Assembly (NCBI GenBank): GCA_903939515.1 | Contig: CAJAHH010000136.1 | Location: 61,439-125,438, forward strand | Length of the DNA stretch: 64,000 bases | Reading direction: 5' to 3' | Source: an uncultured Verrucomicrobiota bacterium | Lineage (GTDB): Bacteria > Verrucomicrobiota > Verrucomicrobiia > Limisphaerales > UBA9464 | Notes under the pieces: generated by a model | Databases searched by the model: none | What the model was told of the DNA's origin: nothing | The model's input: the letters and a program-made list of their open reading frames with translations, nothing else | Translations under genes and position numbers: made by a program | Shown here: piece by piece, positions 43,788 through 54,200 of the stretch | Layout: each line of letters opens with the position of its first letter | Position numbering within the stretch: position 1 is the first letter of the stretch

Positions 43788-46700
43788 CTACAACACCCGC
43801 AGGCGGTACAGTCGGCCGGTTTGGAGGGGGCCGGGAATGGAGATGGGCACTGGCGTATTAAACCCTTGGGTCACCACGTCGGCGATGCCCACCACGGGGG
43901 TCCAGGCTCCGGTGGCTGTCTCCGCCTGCTCTAATCGGCACAGCGCTCCGGCAGGTCCGGCCACTTGGATCACCACTGCGTTACCGCCTGTCACCTGCAG
44001 TGACAACCGCGGCGAGGCTTCCACTACCACCACAAAACCCGTGCTCGCACTCGTCACGCCGTCGCTCACCGACACCGATACCAAATTGGTGCTCCGGGCC
44101 TGAGATTCGGTCGGGCTCCAACGCAACGAGCCATCGGTGCCCACCGTCATTCCCGCAGGGCCCGACACAAGCCGATAAGACAGCGGCTGGACCGGTAAAT
44201 CCGCATCACTCGCACGAAGCGTCAGCGACACCAACCCCGGCAACTTCACTCTACGATCGGAGACTACATCCAGCACCGGAACCGTGTTCACCTCACGCAC
44301 AACGATCTCGATCGCATTGGTCGCACTCAGCGCCGGCTTGCCGTCGTCGCTCACCCGGATGAGCACCATATTCGTACTCGGCCCTTGGGCCTCCGTCGGC
44401 CGCCAACTCACCACGCCATTGCTGCTCACCGTCATCCCAGCGGGGGCCGACACCGCGCTGTAGCTCAAACGCTGGGCTGGCAAGTCCGCGTCCGTGGCAC
44501 CGACCGTGAAGCTCAACACATTGCCTTCGCTCACCCGGCGGGTTCCCAAGGGAGTCGGCACGGGCGGTTGGTTTACCTCTACAACGCTCAGAACCACGCT
44601 ATTGGTGACGCTGAAGTCTCCATCGCTCACAGCAATCTTCAGCACGGCGCTCGATCCGCCAAGAGTCTCATCCGGGGTCCAGGCAAACACCCCATTGGTC
44701 AGCACCGATCCAGAAGGTCCTTCCAACAACCGATAATTCAGCGTCTGGGCCGGCACATCCGAGTCCACTCCGGGAATGGCCCAAACGAACGGAGCCAACT
44801 CTGGGAGCTCCCGCGGCTGCAATGCCGCCAGCGACGGTGATGTGTTGACTTCCCGCACCACGATCTCGATCGCATTGGTCACGCTCAAGGCTGGCTTGCC
44901 GTCGTCGCTCATCCGGATCAGCACCACATTGGTGCTCGGCCCTTGGGCCTCCGTCGGCCGCCAACTCACCACGCCATTGCTGCTGATCGTCATCCCAGCG
45001 GGGGCCGACACCGCGCTGTAGCTCAAACGCTGGGCTGGCAAGTCCACGTCCGTGGCACCGACCGTGAAGCTTAACACATTGCCTTCGCTCACCCGGCGGG
45101 TTCCCAACGGCGTCGGCACCGGCGGTTGGTTCACTTCCAGAACGCTCAGAACCACGCTATTGGTCACACTGAGCTCACCGTCGCTCAGCGCGATCTTCAG
45201 CACGGCACTCGATCCGCCAAGGGTTTCATCCGGGGTCCATGCGAAAACCCCATTGGTCAGCACTGACCCGGACGGTCCTTCCAACAACCGGTAGCTCAGC
45301 GTTTGGGCGGGCACATCCGAGTCCACTCCGGGAATGACCCACAGAAACGGAGCCGATTCGGGGATTTCGCGGGGCAGAAGCGCTGCCAGCGAAGGCGGCG
45401 TCGGCGCCTCCTGCACCATCACCGTGAAGGCATTGGTCACACTCTGGACGCCATCACTCGCGGCAATACGCACGATCTGGGCGCTGGGTCCCTGCGCCTC
45501 GGTGGGCGTCCAAATAAAGTTGGTTCCCACGATCTGGGCTCCGGCCGGTCCCACCACCAATCTCAAGTTCAGCGTCTGGGCCGGAAGATCGGCGTCGCTC
45601 ACGCGGATGCCTTGGGTGTAGGTCGCCAACTCCGCAACCACTGCATTGGTTAATCCGGCAAAGATCGGAGCCTGGTTCGCTTCTTCCACCAACACTGTGA
45701 ACCCATTGGTCACCGCCGTGACCCCATCGCTCACTGAAACTCGCACCAGGTTCGTGCTCGGCCCTTGGCTCTCCGATGGAGTCCAACGAAACACCGCACC
45801 CTCCAACAACGCTCCGACAGGACCCGACACCAACCGGAAGAATAAATTGGACTCAGGCAGTTGCGGATGACCGGCCCGCAGAACCTGTTGATAGGGCGCT
45901 CCTTCGGGGATCCCCACGTTGGCCAAGCCCAAAAAATACGGCGCTCCATTCGATCGGCTCACCACCAAATTAAATCGATTGGTCACACTCACCGAGCCGT
46001 CACTGACGGCCACAGCCACCGAGTATGCGGTGTCGCCAGTGACCGATCCGGGCACCCAAGAAAACACGCCATTGGTCACTCCCGATCCGACCGGCCCGTC
46101 CACCCAGCGGTAGCTGAGAGTTTGCACCGGAACATCGGCGTCTGTGGCCAGCAGCACCTGACTGTAAGGCGTCCGCTCGGTGATCCGGGCATCGCTCAGC
46201 CCGACAAACGCTGGCCTTTGATTAGATTCTTGAACCACGAGGGTAAAGAGCGTGCTGGCCTCGGATTGACCATCGCTCACCGCCACCCGCACCACGTTGG
46301 TGGACGGACCTTGCCGCTCATCTGGCGTCCAAGTGAACACGCCGTCGTCACTCAGTGTGGCTCCCACAGGTCCAGTCAGCAGCAGGTACTGGAGCGACTG
46401 GAGTGGAATATCCGCGTCCGTCGCCCGAAGTCTCAGTGTATAGGGCTGCATCTCGGAAATCGTCGGATTGTCGAGTTCGGGCCAACTTGGAGAACTATTC
46501 ACCTCGATCACCGTTACCCGGAACTCATTGGTTAAACTCACCCGACCCTCGGTCACTGCCACACGCACAGTCTGCAGCGAAGGCCCCTGCACCTCGGTCG
46601 GAATCCACTCGAAGCGATCCCCTTGAACTACGGCCCCTGCAGGCCCGGACACCAGGCGGAAGCTCAACCCAGTGGGGGTTCCCAAATGATTCAACCCGCG

Positions 46701-49034
46701 GAGCGTTTGACTGTAGAAAAGGTTCTCCGCGATGACCGTATCACTCAGGCCCACAAACACCGGTGACGCCGTTAGTTCCCGCACCGTGATCACCAACGAG
46801 TTGGTCACACTGCCATACCCGTCATCCACGGCCACCATCAGGGTTTGGCTGGAAAGCTGATCCTGCAGGCCCGGAGTCCACTGGACCATCCCTTGGGATA
46901 TCCTTGCTCCACTCGGACCGGACAACAACCGGTAAACCAACGGCTGCGCGGGCAAGTCGAAATCGGTGGCCACCAGCCTCTGGGAATAGGGCTCGTCGAC
47001 ATCAATGGTGGCGTTAGTCAGCGCACCCCACACCGACAACCGATTCACCTCGGTGATGGTCAGAACGAACTCATTGGTCACTTGCGCAAACCCATCGCTC
47101 ACCGCCACCACAATCCGATTGGTCGACGGTCCCTGAGCTTCCGTGGGAAACCACACGAAGCGTCCACCGCTGACCTCCGCACCCACAGGACCCTCAATCA
47201 GCGAAACGGTGAGCAACTGAGCCGGAACATCCGAATCGGCCACACTCAGCAATTTTGAAAATTCCGCCAACTCCGGGGCCTCTTCAGCCGAAAGCCCGGT
47301 GAATCGCGGTGCGCTGTTCTCGCCACCCACCATCAACGAAAAGCTATTGGTCACACTCAGTAAACCATCCGACACGGCCACCACTACCTGGTGGTTCAGA
47401 TCTCCCTGCGTCGCACTCGGTGTCCAAGTGAACACATTGCCCACCACCGAAGCCCCTACGGGTCCGGATACCATCCAGAAGCTCAACGGCTGAGCCGGCA
47501 AATCCGAATCGATTCCCACCAAACTTTGGGTGTACCGGGTCAACTTGGGGATCGTGGCCCCGATCAGGCCAGAGAACACCGGGGCTCGATTCACTTCACT
47601 CACCCGCAAGGTGAAGGCGTTGGTCACACTGCCCAGGCCATCATCAGCAGCCACCAAAATCGTCTGCACTGAAGGCCCCATCGCCTCCGACGGGGTCCAC
47701 GAAAAGATCCCGTTGGAAATCACCGACCCGGCCGGGCCACTCACCAACCGAAACGATACCTCTTGGGCGGGCACATCGTCATCGGTGGCCGAGAACCGCT
47801 GCTCGTACGTCGAGAGCTCGTCCACGTCATCGCTCACCGGTGGGGTCATCACCGGGGCTTGATTGGCCTCGGTCACAATGACCAGGAATGCATTGGTCAC
47901 CGTTTCAATCCCGTCCGTCACCTCCACCCAAACCCGATTCGTCGAAGGCCCTTGCTCCTCCAGCGGAGTCCACCGAAACACTCCATCCACCAACTCCGAA
48001 CCATCCGGTCCCTCGATCACTCTCAAGGTCAAGGATTGCGCCGGCACATCGGGATCAGCACCCACCAAGGGCAACGTGTACAGCGCGCCCTCCGGAAAGG
48101 TCACCTCCGACGCACCCACCAAGGATGGGGCTCGGTTCACCTCATTCACGATGACCGTGAACGTATTGGTCGAGGCATCGGAACCATCGGTGGCGACGAC
48201 ACGGATCACGTTGGTCGACGGCCCCTGCCCCTCGCTGGGGTTCCAGCGAAAGACGCCATCCACCACCTCGGATCCCGTCGGTCCCGACTCCAACGAATAG
48301 CTCACCACTTGGCTAGCTAAGTCCGGATCCACTGCTCGCAAGGCTTGCTGATAGAGCACCATCTCTGGAATGGCATCATTGGTCAGACCCACGAAGGCCG
48401 GCGGTCGATTGGTCAGACCCGCCAGAGTCAGCGACCAGCTCTCTAGTCGCATGGTTCCGCCAAAATCCAGGTCGGCCACACTGAGATACCAGTCACCATT
48501 GCCAGTGCCCCCCAGCATCGCCGAGAGCATGGCAGGACGCAGGATGTCTTCGGGCTTCAGGCGACCATCGGGTTGGATCTCACCGGTCATCACCCCAGAT
48601 CCAATATCCTGAAGGTGCACATCCAACACTGCGGAATCCGAAAACGTCACCTGCCAGCCGTCATACCCAAAACCCACCAAATCACTGTCCCGCACACCCA
48701 CCTGGTTGAGAAGAATGCTGCTCACCTGCAGGTCCTTGTTCAGCGAAACGTAAATCTCGGAGGCAAACCCTCGACCCGAAGGTTCACCCACCAAATGCAA
48801 CCCCACCTTCACCTCGGTCAGGATCTTGATGGGAGAGTTGGTGATGACCGCCGAGACCGTCAGCGGCGGGTCCTGCAAATCCGACAAGTTCTTGCCCACC
48901 GTGAAGCTCCGCGTGGCATCCACCACCACACCGCCCGCCTGGGCGACGGTGCATGCCACCCATAGCAGGGACAGGCACAGAGCACTGTTAAATAGAGCCT
49001 TCAGCCCACAGGCGCTTCGATTCAAAACACTCAT
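43788..49034 (-). CDS. Giant cadherin-like repeat protein (16 repeats)
   Basis: A 1748-residue exported protein. A signal peptide (MSVLNRSACGLKALFNSALC start, hydrophobic SLLWVACTVAQA) precedes a P-domain-like jelly-roll (~35-200; GNGDWYLSVADLDFGGTMRLESW). Then come sixteen tandem ~91-residue cadherin-like modules, each with D-x-D near the middle (DADVPAQ) and DGxxSVTNxF near its end; such acidic sites usually bind calcium. Modules 12-13 and 14-15 are recent duplicates. The last ~75 residues form a domain ending in LYRLRVL. Start 49034 gives a normal signal peptide; a GTG at 49151 overlaps the upstream stop by four bases and would add 39 residues. Surface adhesion or matrix is likely. Confidence 0.85.
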   Translation of the reverse strand: MSVLNRSACGLKALFNSALCLSLLWVACTVAQAGGVVVDATRSFTVGKNLSDLQDPPLTVSAVITNSPIKILTEVKVGLHLVGEPSGRGFASEIYVSLNKDLQVSSILLNQVGVRDSDLVGFGYDGWQVTFSDSAVLDVHLQDIGSGVMTGEIQPDGRLKPEDILRPAMLSAMLGGTGNGDWYLSVADLDFGGTMRLESWSLTLAGLTNRPPAFVGLTNDAIPEMVLYQQALRAVDPDLASQVVSYSLESGPTGSEVVDGVFRWNPSEGQGPSTNVIRVVATDGSDASTNTFTVIVNEVNRAPSLVGASEVTFPEGALYTLPLVGADPDVPAQSLTLRVIEGPDGSELVDGVFRWTPLEEQGPSTNRVWVEVTDGIETVTNAFLVIVTEANQAPVMTPPVSDDVDELSTYEQRFSATDDDVPAQEVSFRLVSGPAGSVISNGIFSWTPSEAMGPSVQTILVAADDGLGSVTNAFTLRVSEVNRAPVFSGLIGATIPKLTRYTQSLVGIDSDLPAQPLSFWMVSGPVGASVVGNVFTWTPSATQGDLNHQVVVAVSDGLLSVTNSFSLMVGGENSAPRFTGLSAEEAPELAEFSKLLSVADSDVPAQLLTVSLIEGPVGAEVSGGRFVWFPTEAQGPSTNRIVVAVSDGFAQVTNEFVLTITEVNRLSVWGALTNATIDVDEPYSQRLVATDFDLPAQPLVYRLLSGPSGARISQGMVQWTPGLQDQLSSQTLMVAVDDGYGSVTNSLVITVRELTASPVFVGLSDTVIAENLFYSQTLRGLNHLGTPTGLSFRLVSGPAGAVVQGDRFEWIPTEVQGPSLQTVRVAVTEGRVSLTNEFRVTVIEVNSSPSWPELDNPTISEMQPYTLRLRATDADIPLQSLQYLLLTGPVGATLSDDGVFTWTPDERQGPSTNVVRVAVSDGQSEASTLFTLVVQESNQRPAFVGLSDARITERTPYSQVLLATDADVPVQTLSYRWVDGPVGSGVTNGVFSWVPGSVTGDTAYSVAVAVSDGSVSVTNRFNLVVSRSNGAPYFLGLANVGIPEGAPYQQVLRAGHPQLPESNLFFRLVSGPVGALLEGAVFRWTPSESQGPSTNLVRVSVSDGVTAVTNGFTVLVEEANQAPIFAGLTNAVVAELATYTQGIRVSDADLPAQTLNLRLVVGPAGAQIVGTNFIWTPTEAQGPSAQIVRIAASDGVQSVTNAFTVMVQEAPTPPSLAALLPREIPESAPFLWVIPGVDSDVPAQTLSYRLLEGPSGSVLTNGVFAWTPDETLGGSSAVLKIALSDGELSVTNSVVLSVLEVNQPPVPTPLGTRRVSEGNVLSFTVGATDVDLPAQRLSYSAVSAPAGMTISSNGVVSWRPTEAQGPSTNVVLIRMSDDGKPALSVTNAIEIVVREVNTSPSLAALQPRELPELAPFVWAIPGVDSDVPAQTLNYRLLEGPSGSVLTNGVFAWTPDETLGGSSAVLKIAVSDGDFSVTNSVVLSVVEVNQPPVPTPLGTRRVSEGNVLSFTVGATDADLPAQRLSYSAVSAPAGMTVSSNGVVSWRPTEAQGPSTNMVLIRVSDDGKPALSATNAIEIVVREVNTVPVLDVVSDRRVKLPGLVSLTLRASDADLPVQPLSYRLVSGPAGMTVGTDGSLRWSPTESQARSTNLVSVSVSDGVTSASTGFVVVVEASPRLSLQVTGGNAVVIQVAGPAGALCRLEQAETATGAWTPVVGIADVVTQGFNTPVPISIPGPLQTGRLYRLRVL
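44284..45399. repeat. 558-base direct duplication inside the cadherin-like gene
   Basis: Bases 44284-44841 and 44842-45399 are tandem copies with exact 558-base spacing, covering modules 12-13 and 14-15 of the encoded protein. The copies are almost identical; differences are scattered single bases (for example GGGAGTCGGCAC versus GGCGTCGGCAC). In-frame unequal exchange explains it. Confidence 0.85.
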
Positions 49035-49147
49035 CGCAGACACACCGGCAAACTGCTGGGAATCTGTAGCACCCAAATCCGTCGGACTTGAATCGCTAGA
49101 GCGCGACCCACGCTCTTCCGCACAGCGGGTGCTTAGTTTCTTTGGGC

Positions 49148-51217
49148 TCACGGCGGTCCGCCTCCCTCGATCGTTTTGATCCGAACGGTTCCGCTCACAC
49201 GATGCCCGCCTAAGCCGTCCGAAACCTCGTATTGAAAACTCTCATCGGCAGCATCCCCTGCATTCGCGGACACCGTGTAGGTGATGTCTCCTTCGAAGAG
49301 CTCCACGGTCGCTCCTTGTGGCAGCGCCCCGCTCACCGAGACCACCGACAGCGCATCGCCATCGGCGTCCGTATCGTTAGCCAACAGCGTTGAGGCTTTG
49401 AAGGTGATTTGACGGAAGAACGTCGAACGCTCCACCCAATCCTCAACCAGAATCGGCGGATCATTGGCCCAACCCATGGGGATCGCCCGATAGAGCCGTA
49501 ATGGGCCGCTGGACAGGGGTTCCTGATGACGGAAAACACCCAATGCTCCGGTCCGGGCGGCCGTATACAGGGCCGGCGTGGAATAATCATTCCACGTGTA
49601 CGGAGCTTGCACCGACATTGTGTACTGAACTTTGTAGTTCCGCCGTGCCACACCAATCCACGTCAGCGAAACGTCCCCCTTGTTCGTGACCACCGCCAGC
49701 GGACTGGCCAGCTCATCTTGGCCCGCTCCGCTGACCACCGTCACAGGCACCGTGTTGGTGATCCGGTGGCCGCCCAGACCATCTGAGAGCACATACTCAA
49801 AACTGCCAGCGCTGTCGTTGCCTGGGGGCGCTATATAAACCACATAGGGCTCCATGAGCTTCACGGAAGCTCCGTCCGGCAGGGCCGTCTGGACCGTATC
49901 CATGCTGAGCGCATCGCCGTCCGCATCGGTGTCGTTGGCCAGCAGCACTGACAACAGCACCTTCACCACACGTCCGCCGGCACTGCGGTACACCACATCG
50001 CCTCCCGCCACGGGCGCCTTGTTGCCAGGGATCACCGTCAACACAAACGACCGATCCGTCGCGTTGCCCGCCAAATCTGTCACGGTCACCGTGATGATCC
50101 CACTTCCAGACTGACCGCTGGCCGGCTTCACCACCACGTTCCGAGCCGTGCCGGAACCTCCTGCCACAATGCCCCCTACCAAACCCGGGTTCGAAGACTG
50201 CGAACTCACCACCAACGCCGCCGCCGCTGTCAGGTTGTCGCTCACCAGAAACCGCACCAGATCCGTCTCCGCGTCTTCGTCAATCGTTTGCTCCGACAAC
50301 TCGGAGACCGTGGGCGCCGTCGTGTCGATGACCACGGTTTTGGTCCCCGTCAGCTTCACGCTGCCATCGGTGGGATGGGTCACCAGCGCCGAAAACCCAT
50401 GGCTCCCCGGGGCCAGCGGGCTGGGCACCGTGAACGTCCAAACCCCATCCGAACCAGCGGTCACCGTCCCGATCACCGAGACGGAACTTAAGCCGTATTG
50501 GATCTTCACCGTGGCTCCGGCTGTCGTTTTGCCCGTCAGGGTCGGCGTGCTCACCCGGGTGACTCCATCCGTCGTCAATGCGCCGGTGTCCGAGGCTGTC
50601 GTCAGACTGGGCGGTTCCAAACCCGCCTCCAATGGGCTGAAGATCAGCGCGCTGCCCAAGCTGCTCCAAGCCGCTGCGGTCCGATTGGCTCCGCCGAACA
50701 GTGTGCCGCCAAAACCCACCGCATCCCGAACCCGCAAGGTCCAGTTCCCGATCGAACGCTGGTTGCGATATTTTCCGAGCCCGGTACCCGAGGTCCAGTT
50801 ATCCACCCGGAAGGTTCCCGTGTACGGCGACGCGCCCGACTCAATGCCATCGGTGCCCGACTCAGAGAACAAGGCGTCCTCCAACCGAGATCCGCTCAGG
50901 AACCCCTCCTCATCACCCAGCACCGTCGCGGCCAGCAGCTTCACCGTGGTGCCCGAGGGGCTCACCAGACTAACATCCAAATCATCAATGGAACCGGCTC
51001 CCGTCGACTCCAAGGCCAAGCGCACCACCACTCCATCCAGGTACACATCATCCGGAACCGCCACTGTGTACGAGGTGATGCCAGAACCGTAGTTCTTACC
51101 CTCAATGGGATATTCGCGATCAGCGGCCACTCCGCTCACGGCCAACACCCAGGCCATCAGCGCCCAACCGGCCGAGCCGAGCCAGCCCTCGTTTGTTCTC
51201 ACCGAAAACATCTTCAT
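49148..51217 (-). CDS. P-domain/Ig-like/cadherin-like secreted protein
   Basis: A 689-residue protein with a signal peptide (hydrophobic LGSAGWALMAWVLAVSGVAA). Residues ~30-190 are a proprotein-convertase P-like domain (SIDDLDVSLVSPSGTTVKLL, RSIGNWTLRVRDAVGFGGTL). Then comes a bacterial Ig-like module (~200-300, TPTLTGKTTAGATVKI), another Ig-like module, and two VCBS/cadherin-like modules (LLANDTDADGDALSMDTV near 430; LLANDTDADGDALSVVSV near 620), each ending SDGLGGHR. ATG 51217 overlaps the giant gene stop by four bases, so the three giant genes are translationally coupled. A P-domain without a protease domain is common in secreted PVC proteins. Confidence 0.87.
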   Translation of the reverse strand: MKMFSVRTNEGWLGSAGWALMAWVLAVSGVAADREYPIEGKNYGSGITSYTVAVPDDVYLDGVVVRLALESTGAGSIDDLDVSLVSPSGTTVKLLAATVLGDEEGFLSGSRLEDALFSESGTDGIESGASPYTGTFRVDNWTSGTGLGKYRNQRSIGNWTLRVRDAVGFGGTLFGGANRTAAAWSSLGSALIFSPLEAGLEPPSLTTASDTGALTTDGVTRVSTPTLTGKTTAGATVKIQYGLSSVSVIGTVTAGSDGVWTFTVPSPLAPGSHGFSALVTHPTDGSVKLTGTKTVVIDTTAPTVSELSEQTIDEDAETDLVRFLVSDNLTAAAALVVSSQSSNPGLVGGIVAGGSGTARNVVVKPASGQSGSGIITVTVTDLAGNATDRSFVLTVIPGNKAPVAGGDVVYRSAGGRVVKVLLSVLLANDTDADGDALSMDTVQTALPDGASVKLMEPYVVYIAPPGNDSAGSFEYVLSDGLGGHRITNTVPVTVVSGAGQDELASPLAVVTNKGDVSLTWIGVARRNYKVQYTMSVQAPYTWNDYSTPALYTAARTGALGVFRHQEPLSSGPLRLYRAIPMGWANDPPILVEDWVERSTFFRQITFKASTLLANDTDADGDALSVVSVSGALPQGATVELFEGDITYTVSANAGDAADESFQYEVSDGLGGHRVSGTVRIKTIEGGGPP

Positions 51218-54200
51218 ACCAACACACCCTTCACCCCGCGGACTGCGCGATTCAACCGCTGACCCGTCTTCTTGGTGGTTTGAAACTCCTCCAGGTTCAG
51301 GCTCTCCACCGAGGCAACGCTCACGGGGCTAACGCCACCCACCACAGAGAGCGAACGGAAGACAGGTGCCGCGACCCCCTGCCCCATTCGACCCGCAAAA
51401 GCTTGATCCAAGGGCACCGACGCAGCCGTCACCACGCGGTAGGGCTGCCCAGCTGTCGGCTTTGAGGCGCTATTCGCGGCCGAATTAACCGGTTCTGCGG
51501 CAAGTTCGTGAGGAGTTGCCGTCTCCGGAGTCACTGGGACGAGGACTAGAATCACCCGGGGATCCACACCTGGGGTCACGATCACATCAGTCGCATTGAA
51601 CAGCCCAGGAGACCCAGCAGAGACTGCGTCCACCGAATTCATAAGGAACTCCGCATCGAAATTTGACGCCGCCTCGTTCTCCGACCACTGGGCCCATACT
51701 CCTGCCAACGATCCTGCCCACGATCCTGAAGCACTTCGAGCAGTCCCCGTGGAATCCGATCCGGAGGCGGCACTGGCCAACAGGCGAACCGCCTCAACGG
51801 ACTCGGCTGTGTACGCGGCCATAGTGAACTTAACACCATCGGTCGTCGTGGCCAGGCGCGCACTGGTCAGGCTCACTTTCAGCCAGGTATCGTTGACCAC
51901 GGAATACCGCAGATTGCCCTCGGTTTGGAGGAACGTCTGAATGTCAGCCATCGAACCGATCAACGTCACGGTGTCCGTGCGATCCCCTTGGATGGTGAGA
52001 TTAGGAGCGGTCGCCAAGCCCACGGTCGCAGAGCTATCCTTAGCGCCCACACGACCCGCATCGATCAGGCCGCCCACACCCGCGCTCAGACGCAACGTCA
52101 TGGGCTGACCGGCAAAATCCGGCACCAACGACAACGGTGTTGTGGCTCCGGTGCTGATCGGCTTAGTGGATCCGAGGATCGCCTGAGGGGTCGTCGGAGC
52201 CGTCGCTCCGGCCTTGGCATAGCCCACCTGGAAGAACTCGCTGCCGGTCAATTCGACGAAGCGTACCTCCACCCGATAATACGTGTTGGCCTGCAATGCC
52301 ACCGCCGCCGAGCGTGTCACCCCGCTCCACTGATCCCGAGCGGTCGTTGCAGTGGTGCTGGCAACTATCCCGCCGCCCATCGGCTGCTCGTCCAGGCCGT
52401 AGATCCACAACTGAACTGCTGCGTCCCCCAAGGTCCAAAAGTGGTAATTGCCGGCCTCAGACGCCCGAATCCAGCCCGTGGCTACCGTACCGAAGTTGTC
52501 CGCTGCCGTCGTGGTCGGGGTCACCAATCCAGTCTGCCATAAACGCACGCTATCGGCCGCTGGGGTGGTCGAGACCCGCGTCAACAAGTTGTTCAGGCGC
52601 AGCGTGGCTCCGCTCCCCGTCAGACTGTTGTAGGTTCGCTCTGTCCAACCGGTGCCGGCCAAGGTCCGCAGATCCGGCAAGCCGGTGAGCGACTTCAGCC
52701 CCCCATTCAGCTCCACCACATTCACCGGTCCCTCATTGCCGACGGCGGCGGCATCCAGCTTCACACGACCGCCCACCACGTGAGCATCATCTTTGGAAAC
52801 CAGAGCCTCGATGAAGCCGGCAGACTTCAGCAGCACGTCCCCGCGATCGGCTGAAACGTAACCCGGACGGATATCTCCCGAACCCAGCGTCTGCAGTTGG
52901 ATCAAGGCACCGAGGCCCAGAGCTCGGACATCTGTGGCCCGGAGATCGCCGTCTTGGACCGACACCAGGATCTGACCACCATTGGCCGCCGAGTTCACCG
53001 CCGAAATCAGGGTCAGGTCCGCCTGATTCAACACCTGGAGGATGCCGGCATCCGTCGCCATCGAGAGGCTTTGCACCAAGGTCTCCAGAGCGCCCAGAGA
53101 GCCAATGCCAGCCGCTGCCTTCAGGATGGCGACCTTGGCGATCAGGTCCGCATTGGAGTCGCTGCCAATCTCCTCAATCCGTCCGCCCGCGGTGGCCGTC
53201 AGCGTTGAACCCGTTGCCTGCGCAAGACCGATGCGCAGGTCACCGGTCGACGTCAAGGTCACCGGCGCAGTGCGGCCGCGGACCAGATCCACCCAAACAT
53301 CGCCGGTCCCCGAAACCTCAACCCCGGCATTCAAACTCTCCACCTTGGCCAAGCGGATTCCGCCTCGGACATCCCGCACGAGAATCGACCCGGAACCGAC
53401 GATCTCGAGCAAGCCCGCCGATCCTACCGCCTCGGTCACAGTTACGCTGCCACCGCTAGACACCAGTGAGACAACCGAGGCAGCGCCGGCCGTCATCACA
53501 CTGGACAGACTGAGGTTGCCCGCTGCACTCACCGTCAGAGCATCCGTCCGGGTCGACTCATCCACAGTCACAGATCCTGAGGCGACAACGATCGTGGCAC
53601 TTCCGTGGCCCGTGAGCTTGGAAGGAGTGCGGGATGCCCCAGCGAAGCTCACCGTGCCACCGTCACCCAGCACCACCGACTCCCCGACCTCAACGGTCAC
53701 GGTGTCGATGCCGCCGCCAGCAATGATCACATTCTTGCCGCCCCCGGCACTGATACGATCATTTCCGAAGTTCTTCGGATTCAGGGAAGCGACGGAAGTG
53801 ATGATCCCATCGGTTCCGAAGGTCATCACACCTTCATCTCCAACAAGGATGTCGTTGCCACCGGCCGTGGTGATCACGTCCGCTCCGTCTCCACCCAAAA
53901 TGTAGGCAGTGCCACCCGTGGAAGTGATTGTATCGTTGCCGCGGGAGATATCGATGGAGGCGAAGCGGGTCACCCATAAACCGTCGGCGCTCATCTCGAA
54001 TGTCGCGTCATCGCCAGCGACATAGGAAGTGCCTGACCCCAAAGTGATAACATCGTCTCCTCCTCCACCCGTGATGTAGTCGGTACCCTTACCACCGGTG
54101 ATCACGTCTGCATTGCCTGTGCCCATGACGGTATTCACGCCGTCTCCAGCGTTCAGCGTGAACCTCACACCGGTTCCTGCATCCCTCACCAGCACGGTAT

